Shown: piece by piece, positions 19,601-27,838 of the stretch
How positions within the stretch are numbered: the stretch's first letter is position 1
Layout of the letters: every line of letters starts with the position of its first letter
From: Flaviflexus equikiangi
GTDB taxonomy: Bacteria > Actinomycetota > Actinomycetes > Actinomycetales > Actinomycetaceae
DNA length: 64,000 nt
Direction of reading: 5' to 3'
Assembly (NCBI RefSeq): GCF_014069875.1
Contig: NZ_CP059676.1
Coordinates: 248,001 to 312,000, forward strand
Notes under the pieces: model-generated
The model's input: the letters and a program-made list of their open reading frames with translations, nothing else
Database searches by the model: none
What the model was told of the DNA's origin: nothing
Translations under genes and position numbers: made by a program

Positions 19601-19893
19601 CGATCCTGCTCCCCATCGAACGAGCGAAGTCGGCGGAACGCTTCCGCCTGATGCTGGTAGGGAGTGAACCAGGAAGGCATCCACTCAAGGACACGCTCCC
19701 AGTTCTCTGCCTGAGCGTAGGGCAGGCGGCACCGAACGTAGGGGCCGTGGAACATGCCTGTCTCCGGGTCAGAGAAGAACCTCTTCAACGCCTCAGCAGT
19801 ATCGTGATCAGCCAACGAAAAGCTCGTTGACAGATACTCACTTACGCCATCGCGAATATGACTGGCAGCATGAACCGGAATCAGGCTAGTCAT
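13648..19893 (-). CDS. Giant DEAD/DEAH-box helicase with DUF1998 and degenerate nuclease-like C-terminus (DruE / DrmA-DrmB-like)
   Basis: The product has 2081 residues. Helicase motifs: Walker A VVTGTGSGKTE (about 106), YPMNALANDQ, motif II VLDEFHTYDGAQGTD (about 236), ATSATLG, and in the second RecA domain TPTLEMGIDIGD and YVQRVGRAGR (about 1096). Several zinc clusters follow (CYCRICG, CPSCGE, CPSCSYN/CPRCGHKG, CRHCGH). The DUF1998-type domain is at about 1565-1650 (AAIRLGFKEVLGADPMHL, DLVPGGTGYLKQ, then LCCPSCLLPY). After it, residues about 1760-1800 (TIPDFYFEP, LALYLDGAAYH, RGDIAKRGWL) look like a Vsr/PD-(D/E)XK-type fold with an altered active site. The stop overlaps the next start (ATGA), and its own start overlaps the methylase stop (TGATG). 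Single proteins combining DEAD and DUF1998 include DruE of Druantia; DISARM splits them into DrmA and DrmB. Confidence 0.82.
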   Translation of the reverse strand: MTSLIPVHAASHIRDGVSEYLSTSFSLADHDTAEALKRFFSDPETGMFHGPYVRCRLPYAQAENWERVLEWMPSWFTPYQHQAEAFRRLRSFDGEQDRVPEPTLVVTGTGSGKTEAFLYPIIDHARRMRARGQRGVKALLLYPMNALANDQLNRLEALFESDPELDDVSYGIYTGELTRVSRTRNGKRSTSKSRDTLQIDPPDILLTNYKMLDQLLLRPADREIWEHSATTLQYVVLDEFHTYDGAQGTDVALLLRRLGLMISAFQADDEKSSFPWPLGKITPVATSATLGAKGDDQPMLAFAETVFGRPFTSDCVVSETMVSLPQWQEEMAEKFGSPTLTSTSGMPDVDIVEAVLRAVDEGDGDEGERAFYAFCAEVWGCEPKLHSAIGAAAQHPLTEALLIHAASAAPLHHRDLDRVESLPNVVLGETARRVGAERAEQFITHALSAMSFMRSSLGKEDSWGGKRFPGVEVHMWLRELSRIDRATALPESGAMFRWSDDGPAETSHDQAPWLPACYCRICGRSGWMVKLDAGTNIPNFDQQTIRQSSIFNKDLQRALIDATPEQRYALAHDEPVTGPRKADDDASVMWLHTQANELSLRQPTEEEEDSLASIPVLTFNGKDASKLSADSTCPSCGETNAIRYVGSSVATLLSVSLSNLFGMPGLDRSEKKTLVFTDSVQDAAHRAGFVQSRSRTFALRTLTRKHVGSSGIRLHELAPLLVESAGKDNRARYGLLPPDIADYDSFRPFWSPEYPSNQRSQAKKNALARLEFDLLLEFGQRAHLARSLVSTGSLSTQVIAPENILMESARAAIASLGVFDFDRDSESLVPWAQGILEMIRLRGGLYHDWLGTYISHDANSYQLNRSQSRARGVPRFPPGGAPEFPRVSSSKLSREKDHGVSAVASPRGRYAQWTAQFLEIPVDAAARAMRSLLESLASFDILRADTTKSGGTVYSILPESVAITIEEDPRVLECEICHSHLAVASRVREELVDAPCLTFACSGRLRETPIEDNYYRKLYSATEPGTVIAREHTSLLDKDLRQGLEHAFRGTESDQLPNSPNVLVATPTLEMGIDIGDLSTVMLSSLPHTVASYVQRVGRAGRLTGNSLAFALVQGRGQTLPKLNEPLSIISGSVAPPAAFLSAVEILQRQLTAFIIDSTDIDARLPLLRTARDVFAKAPASQNLVDVLLERLDGGVDNLIDRFEASIARNVDDATVKDLRDWASGTGTSSLRSSLVQAQDDWHTERSTLRERKTRLIDRQAELDSVEDRDNDELEEERRTTRASLWHTDKLLKDLTDEHWVSSLERFGLLPNFTLLDDAVDLSVSVSKMDPHTQVFNTEVLDYRRGISTAIEELAPGAVFYAQGVAASIDSVEIGHLGSAIESWRLCPSCSYNEVDIEGPRPCPRCGHKGFADRGALLDVLPMKKVSAEVEQTKSAITDTAEDRTRVMFSMHVGFMVPEHVEIDQWFVQNGFGAQYLRTVDIRWLNLGRGSGEEREFASRRYSAPLFRVCRHCGHIDSAAGSNSRFDHRPWCTYRDKTEEDTVAFALARNLRTQGVLVYLPAKYTAGSDSLTMSSLHAAIRLGFKEVLGADPMHLNITTVKVPGDDRTVDALLIHDLVPGGTGYLKQFSRPADVRMTLECALAKLEECTCDDSERLCCPSCLLPYAPPRMIGSTSRETAIACIKDLLHPTGDDGEVVPWEVQETRPSIDESSALEIRFRTMLRDRLDDDQAQVVERNTAGVRTWDVTFRNGTKWRMTEQKNFGRTIPDFYFEPINHQSRALALYLDGAAYHVSDRHHRVRGDIAKRGWLASQHIQPFSLTSADLDRTTDGTLPSWLGGFRTAQGASQHLNMGPDDLDLVSNSQFDLLLTYLTRPTEPLWDKMAPFAALNTILSTTPEKTPRGLIMDYPGQGITMTATVVGGLPQPQRLFFDVPDTAVDLESWNNFLNLANLVWFSADYVDVTTESDVEPKNPEPTVASETERAGSIWEEIMNEYVDDDDVTPAIAILASAGAIQPDSIGDEHEGVPTVMAWTNHKVIIFFTAEDSDSAVETSLTTSGWDILYADTLTSHAIPARLLVGSKS

Positions 19894-22800
19894 CAGCTAC
19901 CTTCCGCTAGTTCCTTCTCGAAGCGGGCGTACGCCTCCCTCATATCCGCCTCACGATCAAGCTGCCGGAACGGATACTCATAAACATACGTCACACCCGA
20001 CTGTGGATGTGTCCACGAACGATCCTCAATCGAGAGTTCCTCGCCCTTGGCAGCCTTATTGCGCTTCAGGACCTCCTTCGGCACCTTCCGCCCATTCGCA
20101 TCAAACCGATCCTCGTGGTCATAACGCCTCATGACAGGGAACTGAGTCCGATAGATCATGCACAGCTCATCGGCAGTTACACCCAACGACAGGGCCACCA
20201 TCGCGTCAATCTCGAGTTGTGCCTGACGGCGGTCTTCATCCTTCCGCAACGGCGTCTCCATCGTCCAAGCTTCTCCCGTCAGCTCCTCCCAGAGGGGAGC
20301 ATACGCGCGGGTGAGACAGTTGAGGCGGAGGTATCGATGGGAAACCAGATTTGTGAAGGCACCACGTACAAACGGTAGGTTTCCAATCAAAGACGGCCAT
20401 AGATTCGTGCCAGCACTCCTAACCAGGAAGTCCGCTAAAAGCGACGATTGGTATGATCCACACGAAACCGTATTCCGAGCCTCAACTTGTTTAGGACTGC
20501 CGGCAGATATGACGCCATTAATATGGCAAGTTCCTGGTGGTAGGAGCGCGGGGTAGAGAGTTCTGAAACCCGTAGTTGCAGCCATTTGTCTCCAGGCAAC
20601 TCTAAAGACTTTGCGTTGTTCGACCAGTTCGCCGTGCGGCAAGGGCCAACTTCCATAGTCAATGTCATATGTTGGTCGAGTTTGTCTAGAGGGTTGTAAA
20701 GCCGTCGCCGGAATAAAGTCCTCGTCCATCGCTTCAAGGTCGATCTCGGCCCAGTCCTTGTTGCTCGACATGGTCGGATTGGGTTGCTTCTGCATCGGCA
20801 GGCTGACACCCAGATGTGGACCCTGGACTATGACGTCGTCCCACGATGCAGGGTGCTTCCATCCGACATCGAAGTACCCGGCCTTCTTGTCGATTGATTC
20901 ATCCCATCCTCGAGAGAACTGCAATCCAAGCTCTCGAACCCGAGGAGCCTCAGCGAGCTTCTCAAGAACGGCCGCTGCCTCAGTGTTGACTGTGTAGACC
21001 ATCCGAGCCTCGCTGACGGGAGTGGACTCGTCTTCGAGTATAGAGTGCCAGATCTTGAGGACATCTGGGGTGATGCGTTGGATGCGATCCTTGTGGGGGC
21101 GGATATCCCACTTGCCTTCGTCATCCTTCAAACCGGGAAGCGGTCCGGTCCCGTCATGTGCAAGAGACTTCTCGACAACGGACGGATGGTAGAGCGAAGC
21201 GGCGTTGAGGAAGGTAGGCTCATCTTGGCGTCGCCCATATGAATGGATGCCGTAGGTGACGTGGTTGTCAATATCGAATAGTTTGAACTCGTTGACGAAC
21301 TGCCAGTGCCTGCGCAACCGTTCATAAGCACCCCTGCGAAGACGTGCTGCCTTCTTCTCGGTGAAATGCGATTCTGGATGGATCAGTGAGGTGACGCCCT
21401 CTTTGGATGAGTTCTCCCAGGTCTTCGCCATGAAGGCGCGGTAGAGGTCTGGCTGTTGTCCCTGGAGATGAGGGTAATTACCTACCGAACCTAGGTAGGC
21501 AGACGTTGTCACCGTTTCACCGATGCCCTGGGTGACGCCACCAAGAACGGAGGTGTTGAGGGAATGTAGATCGCGGCGCGACCGCTTCTGGGCTTGGGTG
21601 GGCTTGTGTGCCAATAGGAACCACGGGTCATGCTCTGCGTAGAGAGCATCGAGGTCGGTGCGAGGCCGCACCCACGGCGGGTTACCCACCTGCAGGTCAA
21701 AACCGCCGTTGGTGAAGACTGCACCGAAGTCGAGATCCCAGTGGAAGAATGCTTGGTCTTGTGCTGTCTCGATGACAGTGGAGAGCCATGGATGATCGTC
21801 GAGGATGGTGGCGATGGGCTTGGTGCCCATGGCCTTGATGGCGAAGTCTTCTTGGGCGTTGAGTTCATCCCAGTCGATGGAGGTCCCGAGCCCGATCTGG
21901 CCGTGGCTAAGGTGACGATCGACTTTACCCGAGCGTCCGAGAATGTCAGAGAGAGTCTCTAGCCATTCCTTTGTGTCCGGCAACTGTGTTATTGCTTCGC
22001 CATTGTCGTCGAACGTGATGTCGGAGAGGGGCCAGAACCACATGGCTGCCCACATGTCCATGACCAGCCTGAGGCGCCGGTAGGCGCCGTCGGGGTTGCC
22101 GAAGAGGTCGGCTTCGATCTCTTCGCGAGTGACGTTCTTAGCGGTGTGCCGTGCCGGGCGATGCCACAGATCAATATCTCGACGGATCTGGTCTTCAGCG
22201 ATCTGAATGCGGGTGAGGGCGAAGCGCCACAGGTCCTCGACACGGCGAGAGAGATCTTCGAGCTGCCTAAGTTCGGTCTTGGAGAACTTGCGAACGATCT
22301 TCTTCCGCCAGTTCTTCAACACCTTCTGCTGGTCGCCAGCAATCGACTTGAGATCCTTCGCATCCGATGCTGCACCCCAGCCCTTGGCGGGCAGAAGGAA
22401 ATGGTAGATGCGGTCGGAGAGGGAGTCGAGAGGGGAGTCCTTCTCGATTGCCTGCGCAAGGTCGGACAGGGGTTCGCGCCGGGGTATCGCGTCGAAGTGC
22501 TGGTTGGTGGCGACCTGCTTGAGATCGTAGGTCGACCGAGAGGCTCCTATGAGGGAGTTGCCCTGGCGTAGGTGAAGACCGAACCACGGGGCCTTGAGAT
22601 CGGCTGTCATAGTGTCGAGCCAGAGAGAGATTTCCGCCAGTTCGACTGCCGTGGAGTTAAGGTCGACACCGTAGACCTGGTGCAGGGCGATGTGGGCCTT
22701 GACCTTCTGGAGTTCAAGAGTGCGTTCTTCAGGGCTAATACGCTCTCCGACTTCATCCTGCTTGAGCTCGAGGTAGAGGTTGGCGAGCTGGCGTACGGCC

Positions 22801-24494
22801 TCGACGGCGAACGCGCCGGAGCCCATGGCTGGCTCGCAGATTGAGAGGGTGAGAACATCCTCGGATGTCGTGAGTCGTCCCTCTTCTTGAAGGACTTCGA
22901 TTGCTTGACCGACGGTGAACTCGGTCAGAACCTGGGGCGTGTAGAAGGATGCCGAGCGCTCGCGGTCACGCGAGGACTGACGAAAAACGAACGAACCCTT
23001 GGGGTGACGGCGGCGCTCCCGCTTGGTACCGCCCTCGGGTGCCTCGACCTCGACCATGACGAAGCTGTCCGAGTGTACCTCATCAACCTTCGAGACGGGC
23101 AGAACCCAGGAGCCCTTCTCAGGGTTGCCCTTTGGGGCAACTTCGTAGAGATCGTCTTCGGCAATGAAGCCGGTGTAGGACATGAGGCCCTCGTACACCT
23201 GACCGAGTTCGGTGACGCCTAGAGTGGCGTAGGAAATGAATCCACGGTCTTGAGTGGACTTGCGAGACAGAAGGAGGTTCTCGAGGACGTCGTTGAGAGC
23301 CTTATTAGTCAGGCCAACCTGATCGATAAGGGAGGTGGCCGTGGACTGGAAGAGATCGGCACGGAGGTTACGGAAGGCGAGGCCCTCGGTCGCCTCCGCA
23401 TCGAACTGAGGGTGGAGCTCGTCCTGAGGATCGTGGCCCTGGTCAACCAGGTGGAAGAGCACGTTGAGAGACTCGTAGAGGTGACGGCCCTGCTGGGCCT
23501 GGTGGGAGACCGGGGGATTAAGAATGAGTTCGCGAAGGCGGGTCAACCCATAGCCTTCGTCGTATTCGGGTGAGCCGGTCGGAAGGATCTCGAGTTCCGG
23601 GGTGGCCTCAGCGAAGAGGAGGAAGAGGATGCGATAGAGGTAGCGCAGTGCCTGCTTGGCCAGTTCGTTGCCGTCAATCTCGTCGGTCAGTCCTTGCACG
23701 CGTCGCTGCTCGAGGACGTCGTTGCCGATGAGTTCGATGGACTCGCGGATCGCCAGACGAAGCTCACCCGAGACCTTGATCGCGTGGTCGCGTGCCGACT
23801 CGAGGACCTGGGTCCACCAGGTGGTGCCGTCGGCCGCCTGCTCGGTGTTCTCACGGGAGAGAATGCAGGAAACGCGCTGAAGCTCACCCTTGGCCTTGGT
23901 GTCGTTGCGTTCGGCGGCGAGGGCAACATCAACGGCAAGGTACCGTCCGAGCGGTGCTGACTCACGTTCGTAGAGGAGGGTCCAAGAGCCCGCGGTAACC
24001 ACAATGAACTGTGGTGGGTTCTCCGACAAGAAGATCGTCCCGACAGCATTCTTGACGGCATACTCCTTCTGTTCCTTGGTGCCGAGGAGGATCTGGCCGG
24101 CAATCTTGGCCTCCGAAGCTTCGGCAGGGTCCTCGATTGGCTCAGCATGAATCAGGTAAACCGAACCCTGGTATCCAACCCACGCATCAATTGTCAGATC
24201 GTCACCGTGGCCTTCGACCATCACTGGCGTGGTGCGTCCGTAGCCGAAGGTTTCGGCGAGGAGGTCGCCTGGGTGATGGTCGTCTGGCGTGGCGAGCTTC
24301 GTTTGAAGCTCAAGGCGCCGGGAGAGCAGTCGCGTTAGCGGAGACGCCGTGGCATGAGCCGCCTCGTTCTCCTTCCACTCCTTGATGCGAGTGGCAACAT
24401 CCTTAGTGAACGACTCGCCCTTTGTGTCATCAGTCGTGAGGTAATGGTCAGAGATCCATTCATCAACGTTGACGATCGATTCAAAATCAGCCAC
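19893..24494 (-). CDS. Large Eco57I-type N6-adenine DNA methylase (DrmMI-like)
   Basis: The 1533-residue product probably transfers a methyl group from SAM to adenine in DNA. The GTG at 24494 has AGGAG about eight bases upstream. Motif I is LSICEPAMGSGAFAVEAVR (about 552-570), and the following VYGVDLNSTAVELAEISLWL is typical of motif II. The catalytic motif is QVGNPPWVRPRTD (NPPW at about 938). The N-terminal 400 residues include a nuclease-like start (DLLAETFGYGRTT, AWVGYQGSVYLIHAEPIED) as in Type IIG/Eco57I-like enzymes, but no clear catalytic triad is seen. It sits second in the operon, overlapping the SNF2 gene by 8 bases. Size, motif and neighbours fit the class 1 DISARM methylase DrmMI or a BREX/PglX-like enzyme; DrmMI-like is preferred because of the SNF2 and DUF1998 partners. 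Confidence 0.82.
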   Translation of the reverse strand: MADFESIVNVDEWISDHYLTTDDTKGESFTKDVATRIKEWKENEAAHATASPLTRLLSRRLELQTKLATPDDHHPGDLLAETFGYGRTTPVMVEGHGDDLTIDAWVGYQGSVYLIHAEPIEDPAEASEAKIAGQILLGTKEQKEYAVKNAVGTIFLSENPPQFIVVTAGSWTLLYERESAPLGRYLAVDVALAAERNDTKAKGELQRVSCILSRENTEQAADGTTWWTQVLESARDHAIKVSGELRLAIRESIELIGNDVLEQRRVQGLTDEIDGNELAKQALRYLYRILFLLFAEATPELEILPTGSPEYDEGYGLTRLRELILNPPVSHQAQQGRHLYESLNVLFHLVDQGHDPQDELHPQFDAEATEGLAFRNLRADLFQSTATSLIDQVGLTNKALNDVLENLLLSRKSTQDRGFISYATLGVTELGQVYEGLMSYTGFIAEDDLYEVAPKGNPEKGSWVLPVSKVDEVHSDSFVMVEVEAPEGGTKRERRRHPKGSFVFRQSSRDRERSASFYTPQVLTEFTVGQAIEVLQEEGRLTTSEDVLTLSICEPAMGSGAFAVEAVRQLANLYLELKQDEVGERISPEERTLELQKVKAHIALHQVYGVDLNSTAVELAEISLWLDTMTADLKAPWFGLHLRQGNSLIGASRSTYDLKQVATNQHFDAIPRREPLSDLAQAIEKDSPLDSLSDRIYHFLLPAKGWGAASDAKDLKSIAGDQQKVLKNWRKKIVRKFSKTELRQLEDLSRRVEDLWRFALTRIQIAEDQIRRDIDLWHRPARHTAKNVTREEIEADLFGNPDGAYRRLRLVMDMWAAMWFWPLSDITFDDNGEAITQLPDTKEWLETLSDILGRSGKVDRHLSHGQIGLGTSIDWDELNAQEDFAIKAMGTKPIATILDDHPWLSTVIETAQDQAFFHWDLDFGAVFTNGGFDLQVGNPPWVRPRTDLDALYAEHDPWFLLAHKPTQAQKRSRRDLHSLNTSVLGGVTQGIGETVTTSAYLGSVGNYPHLQGQQPDLYRAFMAKTWENSSKEGVTSLIHPESHFTEKKAARLRRGAYERLRRHWQFVNEFKLFDIDNHVTYGIHSYGRRQDEPTFLNAASLYHPSVVEKSLAHDGTGPLPGLKDDEGKWDIRPHKDRIQRITPDVLKIWHSILEDESTPVSEARMVYTVNTEAAAVLEKLAEAPRVRELGLQFSRGWDESIDKKAGYFDVGWKHPASWDDVIVQGPHLGVSLPMQKQPNPTMSSNKDWAEIDLEAMDEDFIPATALQPSRQTRPTYDIDYGSWPLPHGELVEQRKVFRVAWRQMAATTGFRTLYPALLPPGTCHINGVISAGSPKQVEARNTVSCGSYQSSLLADFLVRSAGTNLWPSLIGNLPFVRGAFTNLVSHRYLRLNCLTRAYAPLWEELTGEAWTMETPLRKDEDRRQAQLEIDAMVALSLGVTADELCMIYRTQFPVMRRYDHEDRFDANGRKVPKEVLKRNKAAKGEELSIEDRSWTHPQSGVTYVYEYPFRQLDREADMREAYARFEKELAEGS

Positions 24495-27333
24495 GGCTGT
24501 TCTCCTGTTCCGGTACAACAACGACGAGGGGACGGATAAGGCGCTGGTCGGGCGCGAGAGAGGCGACAATGCCTTCCTCCTGATCAATAAGTTTTGATGT
24601 CGTTCGGGCCCGTCCACCTGCATGCTCTATCTGATCAAACAGTCCACGCCAGGCACGCGCGCGCTCGCTCCACGAGGATACCTTCTCTTGGGCCTGGTTC
24701 TCGGCCGCGATCATCATCGGCTGGATCTGGCCCTCGGTGGCCCCTACTGCTTCGGTCATGAGCTTACCGATATTATCCGGAACCCTCGTTGATCCAGTAT
24801 TGACAGCATCTTCGCCGAGGCCCACACTCGTCAGCCAGGCGATGGGATCAGAGACGACTTGAGTGTCAAAGTAGCCCGATGACGCGACAAAGGCGCGGGA
24901 GACAACCTGCCCCCGCTTGTTTGTCAGCGTTGCCATGAGCAACACGGTTGGTGCGGCCACGTTTGCGGAGACCGCGGGAATCGAGCCACGGGACATATGG
25001 GCGAGGGCGTGATCGGCTGCCCACTGAGTCACGACGTGGAGAGGGCCGAGATAGTGAGCTGTTGGCCACGTGGACCCACCAATGCCCTTGCGGGCAGCAT
25101 CGAGCAGATCGCGGGCTTGACCGACAGATGTCGCCAAGGTGAGCTTCTCCTTAACCCGTCGATCCGCGACGTAGTCCTGGGGAAGGAAGTCGAGGCGTCG
25201 GCGCAGATCAGGGCGGGGGACAAGCTCGATGATGTCATTGGCGTGACGTTCAAAGGAGACGCCACCAGCCTTTTCCGGCTTCTCTGGGACATCGTTGAAA
25301 CCCTCACGGAGAGCATCCGCGAGGTAGTTGGCTTCCGAAAAGTACAAGCTCACTGTCGGAGGTTGGGTCATGGGCTCGAGGTGGTTGGGCTCGTCCGGGA
25401 TCTCTGCGAGTTGCTGGAGAAGAAGGTCAATGTCGTCGAGCCCACCGAGATCATCGTCAAGCTTTGTCGGATCAGCAACCACCTCATCGAAGTCCTTCGA
25501 CCCGCGGAGCACGTCACGAATCTCGTCTTCCTCCGCGCTCACCGAATGTTTACCCATGAGTGCACCAGCATCGCCGATGAGCTTGTGTGCTTCTGTCTCT
25601 CGCTCGATGAGGCGAGTGAGGACATGGACTTCACCGACGGAACCGGACTCTTCCGGGTCCAGAATGAGGGAGAAGATCTTCGGGCTGTGCTTCTGCCCGT
25701 AGCGGTCGATGCGGCCGTTACGCTGCTGAATGCGGATGAGTGACCACGGGATGTCGTAGTGGATGAGATGGTGACACATGCTGTGAAGGTTGACGCCCTC
25801 GGACGCCACATCGCCCGTGACGAGAATGCGCAGAGGGGAATCTTCCTTCTTAAACTCATCGACGATGTGCATCTGCTGTTGGTCAGTGAGGCCGCCATGC
25901 ATGATATCCACTGCCCCCGCCTTCATCTTCAAGTCCCTGGCGAGGTTCTCCTGAAGCCAGTGCAAGGTGGCGACACGTTCAGAGAAGATAACGACGCGGG
26001 TCGGTGAGGACTTCGAGACGCCGATCTTCTTGAGTGTCGACAGGAGTTCTTGGTACTTCGCCGATGTGGCTGGCGTCAGTTCGTCATTCATCGTGATGAG
26101 ATGCTTGAGGTTCGATTCTTCCTCGTAACCTGAGCCTGTCACGTTCTTCAGGCGGTTCTTCAAGGTTTCTGCCAACGCTGCCGGCGACGACAGGAATGCT
26201 TTCACCAGGACCCACGGGAACAATGCATCCCTTCCGGAGTGCCCCTTAGCTGGTCGAATCCACGTGTCGTGGAGTTCCTGGGCGATGTTGTTCTCGATGT
26301 TCGAGGCCGGAACAAGAATGTTCTGCGGTTCATCACGGACGGCCCATTTGTCGCCGACGAATGGACTCACTTCAGCGCTGTGCCGGTGGCGGCGAATGAT
26401 CAGGCGGTTGGCGACTTCGTGATCGATAGACCCATCGGGCAGGACGGAGGTTGGGTCGAGTAACCGCAGGATTTCCTTGAACGAGTCCACATTTCCGTTG
26501 TGCGGGGTTGCCGATGCGAGGACCATTGCTTCAGTGCGAGGGGCCAGTGTCCTGGCAAGCCGGTTATTCTGAGTGCCGGCTGTCGTCGCGTTATGAATCT
26601 CATCGATCACGACAACATCCCAGTTCACCTTCTCCAACTGCGCCTGGTACTTCGGGGACTTCAGCGTGTCCATGGAGATGATGACCCGCGGATAGTACGT
26701 GAACGGGTTGCGGGATGCCGGGAGCGTACGACGGACCTTCTGAATGCCCAGTGAGTCCAGGCGCACGAGAGGAATAGCGAAACGTGACCACAGCTCCTGC
26801 TGGAACTGTTCGAGAATGTGCTTGGGGGTGACAACGAGGATGCGCTCGCCACGACCGCGGCGAATGAGCTCGGTCAAGATCATGCCGATCTCGAGCGTCT
26901 TACCCAAGCCGACTGCGTCGGCTAGAAGAACACGGGGTCGCGGATTTTTAGTCGAAAGAGCCTTCGTGACTGCCTTCAACTGGTAGTCGAGCGGATCGAG
27001 TAGCATGCTTCGCGCAACAGACAGATCCTCCTGGTAGAGGGGAATCGGGGTCTGGCGCAGTGCCGTTTCGAGCCAGAGGCGTGCACGACGGTACTTAGGT
27101 GATGTATCTGCAACAACCTCGACCTTGGTCGGGTCGAGCACCTCGATACGATCAAGGGCTGAGTAGAAGGTCGCTTCGTGGTCACGGACGTACTCCGAAA
27201 GTCCTCGGACCTTAATACGAATTCCGTCAGTTGCCCTCGCCACTGAGGTAACCAACCACCTCTCGTCTCGAACAATGATGTTGGAGCCAGGAGCGATCGA
27301 AAGCTCGGATGGGCTTTGGGTGAAGTCGGCCAT
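24487..27333 (-). CDS. SNF2/RapA-type helicase (DrmD-like)
   Basis: The 948-residue product is a double-stranded-DNA translocase. The start MADFTQSPSELSIAPGS at 27333 is preferred over the methionine seven codons earlier. SNF2 motifs: Walker A LADAVGLGKTLEIGMIL (about 137-150), VVTPKHILEQFQ, motif II VVIDEIHNA (about 241), LASATPHNG. The second domain has VVIFSERVATLHWL, VTGDVASEGVNLH and IQQRNGRIDRYGQ (motif VI). A long helical C-terminus follows, as in RapA/DrmD proteins. It is the first gene of the leftward four-gene operon. DISARM class 1 contains an SNF2 protein (DrmD) together with DrmMI, which supports the comparison. Confidence 0.85.
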   Translation of the reverse strand: MADFTQSPSELSIAPGSNIIVRDERWLVTSVARATDGIRIKVRGLSEYVRDHEATFYSALDRIEVLDPTKVEVVADTSPKYRRARLWLETALRQTPIPLYQEDLSVARSMLLDPLDYQLKAVTKALSTKNPRPRVLLADAVGLGKTLEIGMILTELIRRGRGERILVVTPKHILEQFQQELWSRFAIPLVRLDSLGIQKVRRTLPASRNPFTYYPRVIISMDTLKSPKYQAQLEKVNWDVVVIDEIHNATTAGTQNNRLARTLAPRTEAMVLASATPHNGNVDSFKEILRLLDPTSVLPDGSIDHEVANRLIIRRHRHSAEVSPFVGDKWAVRDEPQNILVPASNIENNIAQELHDTWIRPAKGHSGRDALFPWVLVKAFLSSPAALAETLKNRLKNVTGSGYEEESNLKHLITMNDELTPATSAKYQELLSTLKKIGVSKSSPTRVVIFSERVATLHWLQENLARDLKMKAGAVDIMHGGLTDQQQMHIVDEFKKEDSPLRILVTGDVASEGVNLHSMCHHLIHYDIPWSLIRIQQRNGRIDRYGQKHSPKIFSLILDPEESGSVGEVHVLTRLIERETEAHKLIGDAGALMGKHSVSAEEDEIRDVLRGSKDFDEVVADPTKLDDDLGGLDDIDLLLQQLAEIPDEPNHLEPMTQPPTVSLYFSEANYLADALREGFNDVPEKPEKAGGVSFERHANDIIELVPRPDLRRRLDFLPQDYVADRRVKEKLTLATSVGQARDLLDAARKGIGGSTWPTAHYLGPLHVVTQWAADHALAHMSRGSIPAVSANVAAPTVLLMATLTNKRGQVVSRAFVASSGYFDTQVVSDPIAWLTSVGLGEDAVNTGSTRVPDNIGKLMTEAVGATEGQIQPMMIAAENQAQEKVSSWSERARAWRGLFDQIEHAGGRARTTSKLIDQEEGIVASLAPDQRLIRPLVVVVPEQENSRG

Positions 27334-27838
27334 GCATAACAAGATACAGGGCATACGAAGCGAAATGTTCTCCCTTGTTCAAACACTGGCAGTGGCTATC
27401 ATCTAAAGCGAGAACGCCGCAGTTGCATTCGACTTAGACTACTTGGGACTGTTCATTACTTCTAGAGGGCTGCAGGTTAGTTCGTATTCCTCATGAGGTT
27501 GGTTTTCGAATCCACGGCGCACTCTCCGGTAGCCGATAAGTGTGACCTCGCCGACGCCAAAATCAGGGCTAAGGTGAATAATCTCAAGCCGAAGAAGAGC
27601 TAGACCACTTTAATTCGCACCTATTGTAACTAGACCCGCGCACGAAGCCTCATAATTGACTTGAAGCACCACTAGAATACGGGGGTGGCAGCCATTCCTG
27701 GGCTACATGACCCCAATAGAATACGCCTGAGCAGCATAGAGACAAGTAGAACGAAGTATCATGTCGACTGGACCTTAAACGGGGGTAGGTCGAAACCTGA
27801 GTCATCGATGTAAGCCCGCGTGGGAGGATTAGACGTAG
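27334..27838. other. Divergent intergenic region upstream of the defence operon
   Basis: About 505 bases separate the leftward operon from a rightward unknown gene. It should carry the operon promoter. On the minus strand TTGAAC lies roughly 18 bases before TCGTAT near 27360-27385, a weak sigma-A-like match. The region is more AT-rich than the core chromosome. No gene was recognised. Confidence 0.4.

Noticed and set aside
11360-27333. Calling the operon complete DISARM
   Set aside because: No DrmC-type PLD gene is in the operon, DEAD and DUF1998 are in one protein, and a UvrD-like gene is added. The separate PLD-helicase at 32.4 kb has a different architecture, so only DISARM-like is supported.
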